DNA from: an uncultured Planctomycetia bacterium | GTDB lineage: Bacteria > Planctomycetota > Phycisphaerae > Phycisphaerales > SM1A02 | Length of the DNA stretch: 64,000 bases | Direction of reading: 5' to 3' | Assembly: GCA_937871505.1 (NCBI GenBank) | Contig: CALMPF010000066.1 | Coordinates: 1 to 64,000, forward strand | Shown here: in pieces, positions 1 to 9,282 of the stretch | How the letters are laid out: every line of letters starts with the position of its first letter | Position numbering within the stretch: the first letter of the stretch is position 1 | Program-made: the position numbers and the translations under genes | Notes under the pieces: generated by a model | Databases searched by the model: none | Told to the model about the DNA's origin: nothing | What the model saw: only the letters and a program-made list of their open reading frames with translations

Positions 1-49
1 AGCTCGCTGTCGTCGCGAGATACCTCCGACTGGGGTTTTCAGACAGAAC

Positions 50-721
50 CTAGACCGGCGCGCCGAGCAGCGTGGCCACCAGGTTCGCCCACGCGATCCC
101 GACGTGGACGAGCGGAGTCCAGAGGACGCCGAAGAGACCGGAGACGAGGAGGATGATGAGCAGGCCGAAGCCGACCATCATGGCGTTCGGGTGATCGAGC
201 AGCCGCGCGTACGGCCGGGAGAGCCCGGCGAGGATCGCCGACCCGTCGAGCGGGGGAACCGGGAGCAGGTTCAGGACCGCGAGGATCACGTTGAAGATCC
301 CGCCGATCGAGAGAAAGAGCCGGAGGTTCTCCGTGGCCGGCTTCGAGAAGTCGCCGTACGCCAGCACCGCGCCCAGCGCCGTCAGGCAGATGAACGCAAG
401 GACGATGTTCATCGCCGGACCGGCGGCCGCGACGAGGATGCGGCCCCAGCGCCGCGATCGGTACCGCGACGGATCGGTCGGCATCAACCCCCACGCGATC
501 CCGGCGATCGCGAAGACGAGCAGCGACATCGGCCCCATGTGGACGAGCGGGTTGAGCGTCATCCGGTCGAGCCGACGGGGCGTGTCGTCTCCTTGCCAGA
601 GCGCGGCCCAGCCGTGGGCGAGCTCGTGGAGCACGATCGACCCGATCACCCAGAAGACGCGCGAGAAGAGGCCGACGAAGCCCTGCGTCTCCATCACCTG
701 CTGCACCCACCATCCGCTCAC
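50..721 (-). CDS. M50 site-2-protease-like membrane metallopeptidase
   Basis: The protein has about 223 residues and several hydrophobic segments. The zinc motif HELAH sits in the first membrane segment, about residues 32-36, and the C-terminal half carries NLLPVPPLDG, the second metal-binding motif (N-x-x-P-x-P-x-x-D-G) of the M50 family. This short form, without PDZ domains, matches the SpoIVFB/YwhC-like group of intramembrane proteases. The substrate cannot be inferred. The start is uncertain. A GTG at 721 has AGAGGA about 10 nt upstream, and an ATG lies at 694. The frame stays open to 949, but that extension would overlap moaC and is basic and low in complexity, so I rejected it. The gene runs in the same direction as moaC upstream, but the 157-bp gap does not demand an operon. 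Confidence 0.85.
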   Translation of the reverse strand: MSGWWVQQVMETQGFVGLFSRVFWVIGSIVLHELAHGWAALWQGDDTPRRLDRMTLNPLVHMGPMSLLVFAIAGIAWGLMPTDPSRYRSRRWGRILVAAAGPAMNIVLAFICLTALGAVLAYGDFSKPATENLRLFLSIGGIFNVILAVLNLLPVPPLDGSAILAGLSRPYARLLDHPNAMMVGFGLLIILLVSGLFGVLWTPLVHVGIAWANLVATLLGAPV

Positions 722-878
722 GATCGGTTCATCCTCTTTGAGTTGCGTTCCGTGTGTCTGCCCATGAGGCTGAGTCTCGGCGTCGCCGAACCTCGCCAGA
801 AACTCAGCGAGAAGGCGTCGCTGCGGCGCTTTGAGCTTCGTCCTTCGGTTCACGGCGGCGCACGCGCGCACGCGCGCC

Positions 879-1517
879 TCAGCCGGCCGGGTCGCCTGCG
901 CCGCTCTGGGCGAGATCCGACTTGGTCTTCTCGACGAGGGTGATCGCATCGATGCGGAGCGCGCCGTCGATCGCCTTGGTCATGTCCCAGAGCGTCAGCG
1001 CCGCGGTCGCGACCGCCACCAGCGCCTCCATCTCGACGCCGGTCCTCCCGACCGACTTCGTCGAGGCGACGATGCGCAGCCGCTCCGGCCCGATCCGCTC
1101 GAAGTCAAGCGCGACGTGCTCCAGCGGCAGCGTGTGGCAGAGCGGAATCAGCTCGCCGCAGCGCTTCGCGGCGAGGATTCCCGCGATCCGCGCCGCGGCG
1201 ATCGCATCGCCTTTCGGGAGCCTCGTCGCAGCGTCCATCCCGCCAGCCGGTCCGCCCCCGTCGGATGCCGCGGCAGCGGCGCTGCCCAACCCGCTGCCCA
1301 ACCCGACTCCAGGCCCGACGATCGCGTCGATCGTCTGCGGCCGGGCGACGAAGCAGCCCTCGGCGACCGCTCGCCGCACCAGCGGCGGCTTCCCCGAGAC
1401 GTCCACCATGCGCAGCCTCCCGTGATCATCGAGATGGGAGAGGCGGCGCGCGGCCGCTGCGGGGGTCGCGGCGTCGCGCGCCGAGTCGGCAGGGTGGGCC
1501 GGAACTGAGGGCGGCAT
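879..1517 (-). CDS. moaC: Cyclic pyranopterin monophosphate synthase MoaC
   Basis: MoaC converts the MoaA product into cyclic pyranopterin monophosphate in molybdenum cofactor biosynthesis. The family signatures are all present: SHLDDHGRLRMVDVSGKP near the N-terminus, KGDAIAAARIAGILAAKRC, the conserved ELIPLCHTLPLEHV, and GRTGVEMEALVAV followed by LTLWDM-KA. An alanine/glycine-rich insertion of roughly 20-25 residues (GLGSGLGSAAAAASDGG region) lies between the conserved R-x-A block and KGD, where E. coli MoaC has a short loop. The start at 1517 (MPPSVPAH) leaves a 30-residue leader before the first conserved block. The frame is open upstream to 1808, but that part overlaps the next gene. No other molybdopterin gene is visible in the window. 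Confidence 0.93.
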   Translation of the reverse strand: MPPSVPAHPADSARDAATPAAAARRLSHLDDHGRLRMVDVSGKPPLVRRAVAEGCFVARPQTIDAIVGPGVGLGSGLGSAAAAASDGGGPAGGMDAATRLPKGDAIAAARIAGILAAKRCGELIPLCHTLPLEHVALDFERIGPERLRIVASTKSVGRTGVEMEALVAVATAALTLWDMTKAIDGALRIDAITLVEKTKSDLAQSGAGDPAG

Positions 1518-1629
1518 TGACTGGAGACGGCGCGGGAGGGCTGAGGAGGCGAGCCGCGACGCAGAGGCTGCTCGGAGCGTTCGACAGCCGGGCGGCGGGG
1601 CCGCAAGAACGTGGGCTGGGGCGACTTTA

Positions 1630-1671
1630 GCACTGCAACGCTGGAGTGCGAGCACTGCAACGCCGGGGTGC
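1630..1671. repeat. Two tandem copies of an imperfect 20-bp palindrome
   Basis: GCACTGCAACGCTGGAGTGC (1630-1649) and GCACTGCAACGCCGGGGTGC (1652-1671) lie 22 bp apart between moaC and the amidohydrolase gene. In the first copy eight of ten base pairs can form. Related sequences occur at 7092-7111, 7180-7192, 5114-5126 and 38726-38745. All are intergenic. The function is unknown; the family could be REP-like or a binding site. Confidence 0.6.
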
Positions 1672-1686
1672 CCGCACGCAGGGTCG

Positions 1687-3528
1687 TCAGCGGGGTTCTC
1701 GCAGAGAGCCGGCGCCCGGAGACACGTGGCGGGCGACGCCACCGAGCACGGTGATCGCGATCGCGGCGGCCTCGTCGGCGAACGGCGCTGCACGATGATC
1801 GGGATCATCGCCCGCCGCCAAGCAGGGCGCGCCGCAGGCCGGTCCGGCGGCTCGTTGCGCGTTGGACGGCGTCGCGAGCGCGACCAAGTCGGCGTGGTGG
1901 CCTCGGCGCAGGGCGCCGAGCCGCTCGAGACGGAGCATCCGCGCCGCCTTCACCGTGTAGGCCGCGAGCGCTCTCGGCGCCGCGATGCACTCCTGCGCGG
2001 CCACGACGGCGCCGTCGAGCGCGAGTCCCGTCACCGCGCTGCGGATGCCGCGAAGGGGATCGGGCGAGACGATCGGCCAGTCGCTTCCGAAAGCGAGCTC
2101 GGCCCCGTGCTCAAGCAGCGACCGGAACGGGAAGAACCGATCGAGGCGCCCCGAACCGAGGCGGTCCAGCGCGATGCGGGCGTCGTCGGCCTTGTGGAGA
2201 GGCTGCATGCTCATCCAGCGGCCGCGGGTCCTGGGCAGGTCGTCGGGGCTGATCGTCTGGCAGTGCTCGATGCGCACGTGCGCGGAGGGGGAGAGCGCCT
2301 CGGCGACCTCGAGCGCCAGTCGGAACGCGTCGTCGCCGATGGCGTGCATGCTCGGCGAGAGCCCCGCTCCGTCCACGATCCGCGCCCACTCGTGCAGCCT
2401 CCGTCCGCGCGGCCGACCCTCGTCGGGGATTGCGCCATCGATCGCGAGTTCGAGGAACATGCCGCGATTGCCGGGATCATCGGCGTAGGCATCGAGCATC
2501 CGGGCCGAGCGCGACCCCAGCGTGCCGTCGAGGAATGCCTTCATGCCGAGAATCCCCAGCCGTGGATGATCGCGCAGGCTGTTCGCGAGCGAGCGTGCCG
2601 AGGCGATGTCGAGGGGCCACGCGCGGTCGAGGAGCGTGACGGCCAGCCTCGGAACCGGCGCTTCGCTCGCTGCGCAGCCATCCCGGAGAACCTCCTCGAC
2701 GTCCCGCGCGTGCTCCATCGCGCCGGCTGCGGTCACGCCGACGGAGAGGAGCATCGCGGTGGCCTTGGCGAGCGCCTCGCGTCGGCGCTCCGTGGAGGGC
2801 TGCGGCGCCAGCGTGTTCACCATCCACGCCGCCGCTTCGATCAGGAGCCCCGTCGGTCGTCCGGTCGCGTCACGGACGATCCGACCTCCGGGAGGGTCGG
2901 TCGCGAGAAGGCCGCGGCGCTCGAGCAGGGCGAGCAACGCGTCATTGACGACGCAGGCGTGGTGGTCCATTCGGAAGAGCACCGCCGGGCGGTCGCCGCA
3001 GGCCAGAAGCCACGTCCGGTCGGGCATCGCGCGTCCCGGCATGCCGGTCTCGGACCAACCGCCGCCTTCGAGCCACGCGCCCGAAGGCAGCCGTCGATGC
3101 TCGGCTTCGACTGCCCGCTCGAACGCATCGCGCGACCGGACCGTGGCGAGGTCGAGGCGACAGAGCGAGAGTCCTCCGGCGAGCAGGTGCAGGTGGGCAT
3201 CGATGAACCCCGGCGCAACGACGGCGCCGTCGAGATCGACGACCGCGCCGGCGCCGCGCCCGTCGTCGGGCTGGTCGAGTCCATCGATGACGCCGTCGCG
3301 GAGATCGATCGAGGCGGCCAGCGGCCTGTCCGGGTCCATCGTCAGGATCACGCCGCGCTCGAGGCGACGGATCGGCGTGCCGGGAACCGGGGCGCAACCG
3401 CGTCGGACGCGCGCATTCGGAGAGATGGGACCCTCGGCGGAGGTTCCCGCCGCGTCGCGGTCGGTCGATCCTCGCGGAGGAGCCGCGAGCGACGGTCTGC
3501 TCGGCGATCGATGCCGCGATCGGGCCAT
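1687..3528 (-). CDS. YtcJ-like metal-dependent amidohydrolase (amidohydrolase 3 family)
   Basis: The protein is about 613 residues. After a basic, proline-rich N-terminal stretch of some 50 residues come the family landmarks: RLERGVILTMD as the start of the composite beta-sandwich, DAHLHLLAGG as the metal-binding H-x-H, a family-type MDHHACVVNDALL, a later SMHAIGDDAF, RIEHCQ, and FGSDWPI with the catalytic aspartate near the C-terminus. These proteins hydrolyse C-N bonds, and the substrate cannot be read from sequence. A TACGCT box on the minus strand (3541-3536) lies 7 nt upstream of the ATG at 3528, supporting this start over the longer open frame to 3795. A divergent lipoprotein gene begins at 3840. 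It stands alone, downstream of no obvious partner. Confidence 0.85.
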   Translation of the reverse strand: MARSRHRSPSRPSLAAPPRGSTDRDAAGTSAEGPISPNARVRRGCAPVPGTPIRRLERGVILTMDPDRPLAASIDLRDGVIDGLDQPDDGRGAGAVVDLDGAVVAPGFIDAHLHLLAGGLSLCRLDLATVRSRDAFERAVEAEHRRLPSGAWLEGGGWSETGMPGRAMPDRTWLLACGDRPAVLFRMDHHACVVNDALLALLERRGLLATDPPGGRIVRDATGRPTGLLIEAAAWMVNTLAPQPSTERRREALAKATAMLLSVGVTAAGAMEHARDVEEVLRDGCAASEAPVPRLAVTLLDRAWPLDIASARSLANSLRDHPRLGILGMKAFLDGTLGSRSARMLDAYADDPGNRGMFLELAIDGAIPDEGRPRGRRLHEWARIVDGAGLSPSMHAIGDDAFRLALEVAEALSPSAHVRIEHCQTISPDDLPRTRGRWMSMQPLHKADDARIALDRLGSGRLDRFFPFRSLLEHGAELAFGSDWPIVSPDPLRGIRSAVTGLALDGAVVAAQECIAAPRALAAYTVKAARMLRLERLGALRRGHHADLVALATPSNAQRAAGPACGAPCLAAGDDPDHRAAPFADEAAAIAITVLGGVARHVSPGAGSLREPR

Positions 3529-3839
3529 TCGCGGGAGCGTACGGCGGCTGGGTGGAGCAGCTCCGCCGCGCGGTGGTTCATTCGCGCGTCGGTCGGAGTC
3601 GATCGTGAGGTCGTGCCCCACGCGCGGCGCCTCTCGGCGATCGCGACGGGAGCGGAGCGCACCGGAGTGGTAAGGTTGCCTCGATGCACAACTGCACTCC
3701 AACCCGAGCGGTGAGTTCGGCACGCGCTGAGTCGACGACTCTGGCGGCCGGCTCAAGGACCAAGTCGGTTCGCGCTGTCGAGGCGGCTTGGACACGTCTC
3801 GCGTCGATCGCCCTTGGCGGCCGCGCGGCTGCCGTGCGG

Positions 3840-4541
3840 ATGCGCGTCGCCGGTGCCCTGGGCGCGGCGCTGCTCGTCACGCTCGGCGGGTGCGGCCGCA
3901 GCGGACCGCAGCCGAAGCCTCCGACGTCGCCCCCGGCCCCGGTCGCGAGCTCGGCAGCGCCGAGCGCGCCGAGTTCGGGTTCCGGTGCTGCGCCGGGACC
4001 CTCAGGTTCGGCGGCCCCCGGCGGCGTGCAGACGCTCGAGTCGCTCGGTCCGGTCTCGACCGCCACGAGCGATCCCAAGGTCATGAAGATCGCCGGCTTG
4101 ACGGCGCCCAAACCGGTGGAGTGGCTCTGGATCGCTCCGACCATGTCCTTCCGGAATCTCCAGTACACCGTCCCTGCCCCGGACGGGCGCGGGGAGGCGG
4201 CGGACTTCATCGTCTCGGTGTTTCTTCCCGGGGACGGGGGTCCGATCGAGGACAACCTCGTCCGCTGGACGCGGCAGTTCGTCGACGAGAACGACCGGAC
4301 GGTCACCCCGACGCGCTCGCAGCGCACCATCGACGGGATGTCGGTTCACCTCATCGACCTCGAGGGCCGCTACATGGGGATGGGAGCAGCCTCGGCCAGG
4401 CCCGGCGTGACGCAGTTGGGCGCGATCATCGAAGCGCCCTCCGGGAACGTGTATCTTCGGCTGCTCGGCCCGACGGAGACCGTCGAGGCGAACCGCGCTG
4501 CGTGGGAGCGGATGCTTGACGGGCTGAGCCGGATCGAGTGA
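3840..4541 (+). CDS. Secreted lipoprotein of unknown function
   Basis: The 233-residue product starts with a clear lipoprotein signal: MRVAG, a hydrophobic stretch, then the lipobox LGGC with cysteine at about residue 18. A proline/serine/alanine-rich linker of about 50 residues follows, then a compact domain of about 160 residues. That domain contains PKPVEWLWIAPTMSFRN, DFIVSVFLPGDGG and TRQFVDENDR and ends near LGPTETVEANRAAWERML. I do not recognise a family; similar lipoproteins of about 200 residues are frequent in planctomycetes. The start was set by the signal peptide, because the upstream extension (from 3684) lacks a signal. No strong ribosome-binding site is visible. Confidence 0.75.
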   Translation: MRVAGALGAALLVTLGGCGRSGPQPKPPTSPPAPVASSAAPSAPSSGSGAAPGPSGSAAPGGVQTLESLGPVSTATSDPKVMKIAGLTAPKPVEWLWIAPTMSFRNLQYTVPAPDGRGEAADFIVSVFLPGDGGPIEDNLVRWTRQFVDENDRTVTPTRSQRTIDGMSVHLIDLEGRYMGMGAASARPGVTQLGAIIEAPSGNVYLRLLGPTETVEANRAAWERMLDGLSRIE

Positions 4542-4678
4542 AGTGGTCTCCGCCGGGCGGACTCCGAGCGCCATTCCGCCGACGGCTTCGCAGGGCGCGC
4601 GGCGCGATCCCATGCGTCTGAAGGGCCGGGATCGGCCGCCCCCTCATCGCACCCTCGGCGCTTCTGGGAGGCACCATC

Positions 4679-5032
4679 GTGAGAGAACTTCAGCGGATCG
4701 CGCCGCTCTCCGCCGGGCTTGTCTTTGGCTTCATGGGCGCAGCCCTCGGGCTCATCGTCGGCTTGCTCTTCTTCCTGATGGGGCTGGTCGGGCTCTCGTT
4801 CGGCTCGGCGTTGGGCGCGCCCGCGGGGGCGGCCGGCGCCGGAGCGGTCGCCGGGATCTTCATGGTGATCGTCTTTCCGATCCTCTACGGCGCGGCAGGC
4901 TTCGTTCAGGGTGTGATCGCCGCGATGCTCTACAACCTCGCGGCCGCGATCTTCGGAGGCGTGCGCCTGGAATTCGACTCCCGGGATCCGCAGATCCCGT
5001 TCGCGGTTCCTCCGACAGCGCGCGAGTTCTGA
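4679..5032 (+). CDS. Small multi-pass membrane protein
   Basis: The 117-residue protein has at least two long hydrophobic segments (about residues 10-42 and 50-90) rich in Gly, Ala and Leu. It ends in a polar tail, DSRDPQIPFAVPP. The second half (PILYGAAGFVQGVIAAMLYNLAAAIFGG) resembles a recurring type of small bacterial membrane protein in which PILYG-GF-G is followed by a LYN-A-GG helix; its function is unknown to me. The start is GTG at 4679 with GGGAGG 7 nt upstream, one of the better ribosome-binding sites in the window. It follows the lipoprotein gene in the same direction with a 137-bp gap. Confidence 0.75.
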   Translation: MRELQRIAPLSAGLVFGFMGAALGLIVGLLFFLMGLVGLSFGSALGAPAGAAGAGAVAGIFMVIVFPILYGAAGFVQGVIAAMLYNLAAAIFGGVRLEFDSRDPQIPFAVPPTAREF

Positions 5033-5166
5033 ACTGCGATGGCCGTGCGCCCGGGCCCGGGCACCGCGCACTCCGGCCCAGCTCGGCTTCGGGCGACCGC
5101 GGCAGGAGCCACCCGGCGCTGGAGTGCTCGATGGGCCGCGGCTCGCCTCGAGGGTCGACGCGACCT
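5033..5166. other. Convergent intergenic spacer with palindromes
   Basis: This short spacer separates the convergent small membrane protein and M23 peptidase genes. It contains a perfect palindrome, GCCCGGGCCCGGGC (about 5048-5061). It also holds GGCGCTGGAGTGCTC (about 5113-5127), a half-copy of the intergenic palindrome seen at 1630 and 7092. No T-run terminator is visible. Confidence 0.4.
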
Positions 5167-6858
5167 TCAGCCCGTCCAGCCGCCGAGCAGCGCCCCCAGA
5201 TCGGCGCCGTCGACGGTCCCGTTGCCGTCGAGATCGGCCGGACAGCCGGGGCACGGGCCCCAGGAGCCGAGGAGGACTCCCAGGTCGGCGCCGTCAACGT
5301 CGCCGTCTCCGTCGAGGTCACCGGGAGCCGCGGCGCCCGCGACCGTCGTCGAGACGGAGACGGTCGGACCATCGAGAAGCCCGTCGCTGGGCGTGACTGA
5401 ACAGGTGACGACCGAGCCGGGCATGGCGATCTCACCAAGACCCGGCACGGCGATGCGCAGCGGAATCGCGTCCGACTGCGCGGCGGTGACGACGTCGCGC
5501 ACCTCGACGCCGTCGATGGTCCAGCGCCACCGGTAGCGGACGATGTCCCAGTCAGGGTCCTCGATCGGCGAAGAGCGCACGGCATTGCAGAAGAGGACGT
5601 CGTCCAGCGCGGGCGCTGCAATGGCGAAGCTGGCCGCGACCGGAAGGGGCGGGCGGTTGAACGCGGGATCGACCGTCGTCACCATCTCGAAGGGGGTGTC
5701 CATCATCACGGTGCCGTCGAGCTCGAAGAGCAGCCGCCACGTCCCCGGCGTCGGACCCATCGCGGGCAGCCCGAACGCGAACCAGTTCTTGTGGATCCGC
5801 CAGGTTTCCAGGTTGCCCCAGTTCCACTGCGCGTCCCAGGCCAGCGTGCCGTTCGGGCGGTAGAAGCGCACGCGGACCGGGCAGTTCGGCGGGAAGTTGA
5901 AGACGCGCCACCAGAAGACCACCGCCGGATCGTCGAGCTGGATCTGACCATCCGTCGGCAGCGGCCATGGCGTCCACCACGGTTCGGCGAGTGCGGAGAG
6001 ATCGGTGCGCGTGATCCCGAAGTCGTGAAGGAAGAGCGCGTCGGTGTCGAGCGGCGCCTGGTCGGTCCAGTCGCTCGCGCCGGGACGGCAGGGACCCGCG
6101 AACGGCTCGACGACGGACCACTGCCCGCCGACGAAGCGCATCGTCTGAAAGTGCAGGTGCGGTCCGAAGCTGTTTCCGCTGGACCCGACGGAGCCGATCT
6201 GCGTCCCCGCGCGCACGGAGGTCCCCACTCCGACGGCGACGCTGCCCTGCTTGAGGTGGTAGTACTGGCTCTCGCTCCCGTCGCCGTGATCGAGCACGAC
6301 GATGTTGCCCTGGATGCCGCCGAAGATGTTGGTGTCCGGCCAGCCATCCTGGGCGAAGACGACGATCCCGTCGCGCGCCGCGAAGACGGGAACGCCGACG
6401 AACTGCTCGCCAAAGCTGCGGATCTCGGTGTCGATGCCCTCGTGTCCGCCGTAGGTCCACGGTCGGCACGCGTAGTCGATGGCGCCCGGCCCGGGATCGA
6501 GATCGACGAAGCCGCCGTTCATGATGTCGACGGCGTGCCGCCCCGCCATCGGGTAGAAGCGGTAGGGCGGCGCATCCGAGGCGACGCCGCCGTCGAGAAT
6601 CGGGAGCTGCTCCGGAGGCGAGGGCAAACCGAGCCGGACACGGTTGCTGTCGGACTCGCGACGGACGAGCGCCGCGAGCCCGGGTGTCACGCACGGAGCG
6701 GCCACGACGCCGCGCCGAGCGCCGATCGGCTCGGCTGCGCCGACGGTCGCGCCGACGGGGGGCGAACCGAGCGCGGCGGCGTCCGCGGCGATCGCGGCGA
6801 CACCGATGAGCGCGGGTGCGAGCATGCGAGCGAGCGACGCGCGGGTGTAGCGGTCCAT
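5167..6858 (-). CDS. Secreted M23 metallopeptidase with C-terminal dockerin-like repeats
   Basis: The 563-residue protein begins with an N-terminal signal peptide (residues 1-28, hydrophobic core LAPALIGVAAIAADAAAL). The lysostaphin/LytM domain spans about residues 105-250: zinc ligands His139 and Asp143 in GGHEGID, then SQYYHLKQG, and the H-x-H motif FGPHLHFQ with His234 and His236. Two beta-rich segments follow (about 300-500). The last 50 residues are two dockerin-like loops, DLDGDGDVDGADLG and DLDGNGTVDGADLG, each followed by LLG-W. M23 enzymes cleave peptidoglycan or other peptide cross-links; here the enzyme is probably exported and held at the envelope by its tail. The start at 6858 is supported by AGGAGA 6-7 nt upstream. 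Three more proteins in the window share the tail. Confidence 0.9.
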   Translation of the reverse strand: MDRYTRASLARMLAPALIGVAAIAADAAALGSPPVGATVGAAEPIGARRGVVAAPCVTPGLAALVRRESDSNRVRLGLPSPPEQLPILDGGVASDAPPYRFYPMAGRHAVDIMNGGFVDLDPGPGAIDYACRPWTYGGHEGIDTEIRSFGEQFVGVPVFAARDGIVVFAQDGWPDTNIFGGIQGNIVVLDHGDGSESQYYHLKQGSVAVGVGTSVRAGTQIGSVGSSGNSFGPHLHFQTMRFVGGQWSVVEPFAGPCRPGASDWTDQAPLDTDALFLHDFGITRTDLSALAEPWWTPWPLPTDGQIQLDDPAVVFWWRVFNFPPNCPVRVRFYRPNGTLAWDAQWNWGNLETWRIHKNWFAFGLPAMGPTPGTWRLLFELDGTVMMDTPFEMVTTVDPAFNRPPLPVAASFAIAAPALDDVLFCNAVRSSPIEDPDWDIVRYRWRWTIDGVEVRDVVTAAQSDAIPLRIAVPGLGEIAMPGSVVTCSVTPSDGLLDGPTVSVSTTVAGAAAPGDLDGDGDVDGADLGVLLGSWGPCPGCPADLDGNGTVDGADLGALLGGWTG

Positions 6859-7091
6859 CTGCGGCTCTCCTGCGAGGGCGCACGCTCGTTGGCGGCGCCT
6901 GCGGTGCGGTCTGCGGAAGACGTCTGTGCGGCCGTCGCGGCAGCGGAACCGCCGGTCCGCAGCTCGCACCGCGGGACGGAGGCGCGGGCGTCTGCGCGGC
7001 CCGCCCAGTCGCGCTCTGCGGTCGCGCTCTCCGGTCGCGCTGTCCCGTGGCGCGATCCAGTCGCGCGGGAAACCTCGCCCGTCGCCGAGCG

Positions 7092-7192
7092 AGCACTCCA
7101 GCGCTGCAGTGTCAAGCACCACCTGCGAGCTTCGACGCAGCAGAACACCGATCCCGGACGCCGCAGCAGGAGACAAGGGGCGCTGGAGTGCT
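7092..7192. repeat. Palindrome GCACTCCAGCGCTGCAGTGT plus a half-site
   Basis: The near-perfect 20-bp palindrome at 7092-7111 is followed by a half-copy, GCGCTGGAGTGCT, at 7180-7192. The half-copy overlaps the TAG stop codon of the S1-domain gene. The two lie about 80 bp apart in the 5' flank of the M23 peptidase gene. They belong to the same dispersed family as the 1630-1671 and 38726-38745 sites. Confidence 0.55.
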
Positions 7193-8570
7193 AGGCGATG
7201 CCGCCCTTGAGCCCGCTCGCCGTTCCGAACTTCGCCCGCAGCTTGCGCATCGCGGGGTCGTCGTCGCGGAGTCGCTCGGCGTCGTCGCGCCGGTCGCGCC
7301 CGCCCCGGCCGGCGGCGGGTTCGGGGCGATCCTGAAGCTGCTTGATCGAGAGGCTGACGCGCTTCCGGTCCGTGTCGATGGCGAGGATCTTCGCGGTGAC
7401 GATCTCGTCGCGCTTCAGCGCCGACTCCACGCTGGCGATGCGCTCATGGCTGATCTCGGAGATGTGCACGAGCCCCTCGACCCCCGGCGCGATCTCGACG
7501 AACGCTCCGAAGGCCATCAGCTTCGTGACCCGCCCGTTGACCGTCGCGCCGGGGGCCAGTTCGTTGAAGGCGGCGATGGAAGGATCCGCCGTGAGCTGCT
7601 TGAGACCCAGCCCGATCCGCGGAGGTTCCGCGTTGCGGTCGATGCGGAGGATGCGGACGCGGACGACCTGACCCTCCTTCACCAGGTCGGAGGTCCTCAC
7701 GTTGCGCTCGTGGCTCAGGTCGGCGACGTGGATCAGGCCGTCGACGCCGCCGAGGTCGGCGAAGGCGCCATAGGGCTGCACCGAGGTGATCGTCGCGTCC
7801 CGCTCCTGCCCGACCTCGAGCTCGCCGAGCGTGCGCTCCGCGTTCCTCCTGCGCTCCTTCTCGAGCACCGCCTTGCGGCTGAGCACGACGCGACCGCGCT
7901 GCCGATCAAGCTGCATGATCTCGCAGGGGAGCTTCTGTCCGAGGAAGACGGAGATGTCCTTGATGTGGCGCAGGTCCACCTGCCCCGCAGGCATGAATGC
8001 GCGGTGGTGGGCGATCTCGAACTCGAGGCCGCCCTTGTTCATGCCGGTGCAGGTCGCCTCGACGACCTGTCCGACGGCGAGGGCTTCCCAGCTTGCCTTC
8101 TGAACGGCTCCCTCGCGCGAGAGGATGAGCAGGCCCTCTTTCTGATCGAAGCGCTCGACGACGAATTCGATGTGCGTGCCCGGCGGGGGCGCCTCCTCGA
8201 ACTGCGAGAGGGGGCAGACACCGCTCGCCTTGGGACCGAACTCCACGAGCACGTCGTCACCCCGGACGCGGACCACCGTCCCGGTGCGAAACTCCCGATG
8301 GATCGTGCCGCGATCGCCCGCCGCGGCGGGACGCCGCGGCGCCGGAGTGTCGAGCAGATCCTCGACGCTCATGTCGCCGAGCGCCGCGTCGATCTCGGCT
8401 TCGAGCGCCGTGTCGAGCGCCGGACGTCCGGCCGGACGCGGCGCTGCGGAGGCGGCCGGTGCGGCGTCCAGCGGAGCGGATCCGGCGTGGAGCGGTGCTG
8501 CGCTCTCCGGCCCGGGAGATTCCGGGGCGGCTGCGGCGGGGGAGGAACGCGGATCGCTGGAGCTGTTCAT
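7191..8570 (-). CDS. S1 RNA-binding domain protein (ribosomal protein S1-like)
   Basis: The 459-residue protein has a Pro/Ala/Ser-rich N-terminus (about 1-90) and then four S1 domains. Domain 1 (about 95-165) contains TGTVVRVRGDDVLVEFG. Domain 2 (about 175-245) is more divergent. Domain 3 (about 255-330) contains PYGAFADLGGVDGLIHVADLS. Domain 4 (about 345-425) contains AFGAFVEIAPGVEGLVHISEIS. This fits bacterial RpsA, which tethers mRNA to the 30S subunit, although the E. coli protein has six domains; four or five are common elsewhere. It could instead be an accessory S1 protein. A Lys/Arg-rich tail ends it. No Shine-Dalgarno is visible before the ATG at 8570; on the minus strand, TTGACA lies about 260 bp upstream (complement of 8829-8834). 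Confidence 0.85.
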   Translation of the reverse strand: MNSSSDPRSSPAAAAPESPGPESAAPLHAGSAPLDAAPAASAAPRPAGRPALDTALEAEIDAALGDMSVEDLLDTPAPRRPAAAGDRGTIHREFRTGTVVRVRGDDVLVEFGPKASGVCPLSQFEEAPPPGTHIEFVVERFDQKEGLLILSREGAVQKASWEALAVGQVVEATCTGMNKGGLEFEIAHHRAFMPAGQVDLRHIKDISVFLGQKLPCEIMQLDRQRGRVVLSRKAVLEKERRRNAERTLGELEVGQERDATITSVQPYGAFADLGGVDGLIHVADLSHERNVRTSDLVKEGQVVRVRILRIDRNAEPPRIGLGLKQLTADPSIAAFNELAPGATVNGRVTKLMAFGAFVEIAPGVEGLVHISEISHERIASVESALKRDEIVTAKILAIDTDRKRVSLSIKQLQDRPEPAAGRGGRDRRDDAERLRDDDPAMRKLRAKFGTASGLKGGIA

Positions 8571-9282
8571 CGGTGGGAGGCGACCGAAGGGTCGCTGGGG
8601 GGCGCCGGGGGGGTCGCCGCGGGTGCGCTGTCAGGACGGGGCCGGTTCGATCGGAGGCTTCGGCGCCGGAGCCCGGCATGCCGCAATGCCGCGGGCGTGG
8701 GCCCTGATGCCGCGATGGCGGGCTGCGGGTCACGCGCTCGGGTCGGCGTCGCGCGATCCTCCGTCGCTGGCGCTCCTGCGCCTTCCGACGCACCGATCTC
8801 GACGTTGGGCAGTATCGTCTGAAAGGCTTGTCAATGGAAGGGGACGCGGAGCGGGGGAGCAGAGTGACCGACTCAGGAGGGTACGTGCGGATGCGACGGC
8901 GTCGACGCGTCGTTATCATGGATTTCTCGCCGCGCACGCCCGCGCTGCGAGCAGTCGCGAACGGGCCGATCGGTCGGTCGTTCCGGCGCGCACGCCGCTG
9001 GATCCTCGCCTGCCCGATGGGAACCGTCGGCACGAGTGCTTCGAAGCGCGGAGGTGCGAGGCCGCGAAGGCGCCGCCCCATGGCTCCGGAGCCTCTTGGG
9101 TGCCCGGCCTTGCGGCGTTGACGGCCGCACGCCCGAGCGTGGCGTCCTCGCTCTGCGGCGGCGTGAACGCGCCATTCCGGCCGTCGCGGCAGCGACGGAG
9201 GCGGAGAGCGTCCGACGCCAGAAGCGTCCCGAGTTTGCTCGTCTCGATCTGCTCGATCCGACCGACACGGAGTTACAGACCA
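8571..9282. other. Divergent intergenic region between the S1 gene and the pilus operon
   Basis: I see no convincing gene in this 0.7 kb. Open frames here are basic, repetitive and lack any recognisable motif. The stretch should hold the promoters of the divergent S1 and pilM genes. Candidate elements are TTGACA on the minus strand (complement of 8829-8834) and TTATCAT on the plus strand near 8912. ACGGAG about 10 nt before the ATG at 9283 could serve as the pilM ribosome-binding site. Confidence 0.4.

Noticed and set aside
5033..5166. GC-rich perfect palindrome CCCGGGCCCGGG as a terminator
   Set aside because: It has no loop sequence or T-run, so it is listed only as a palindrome.
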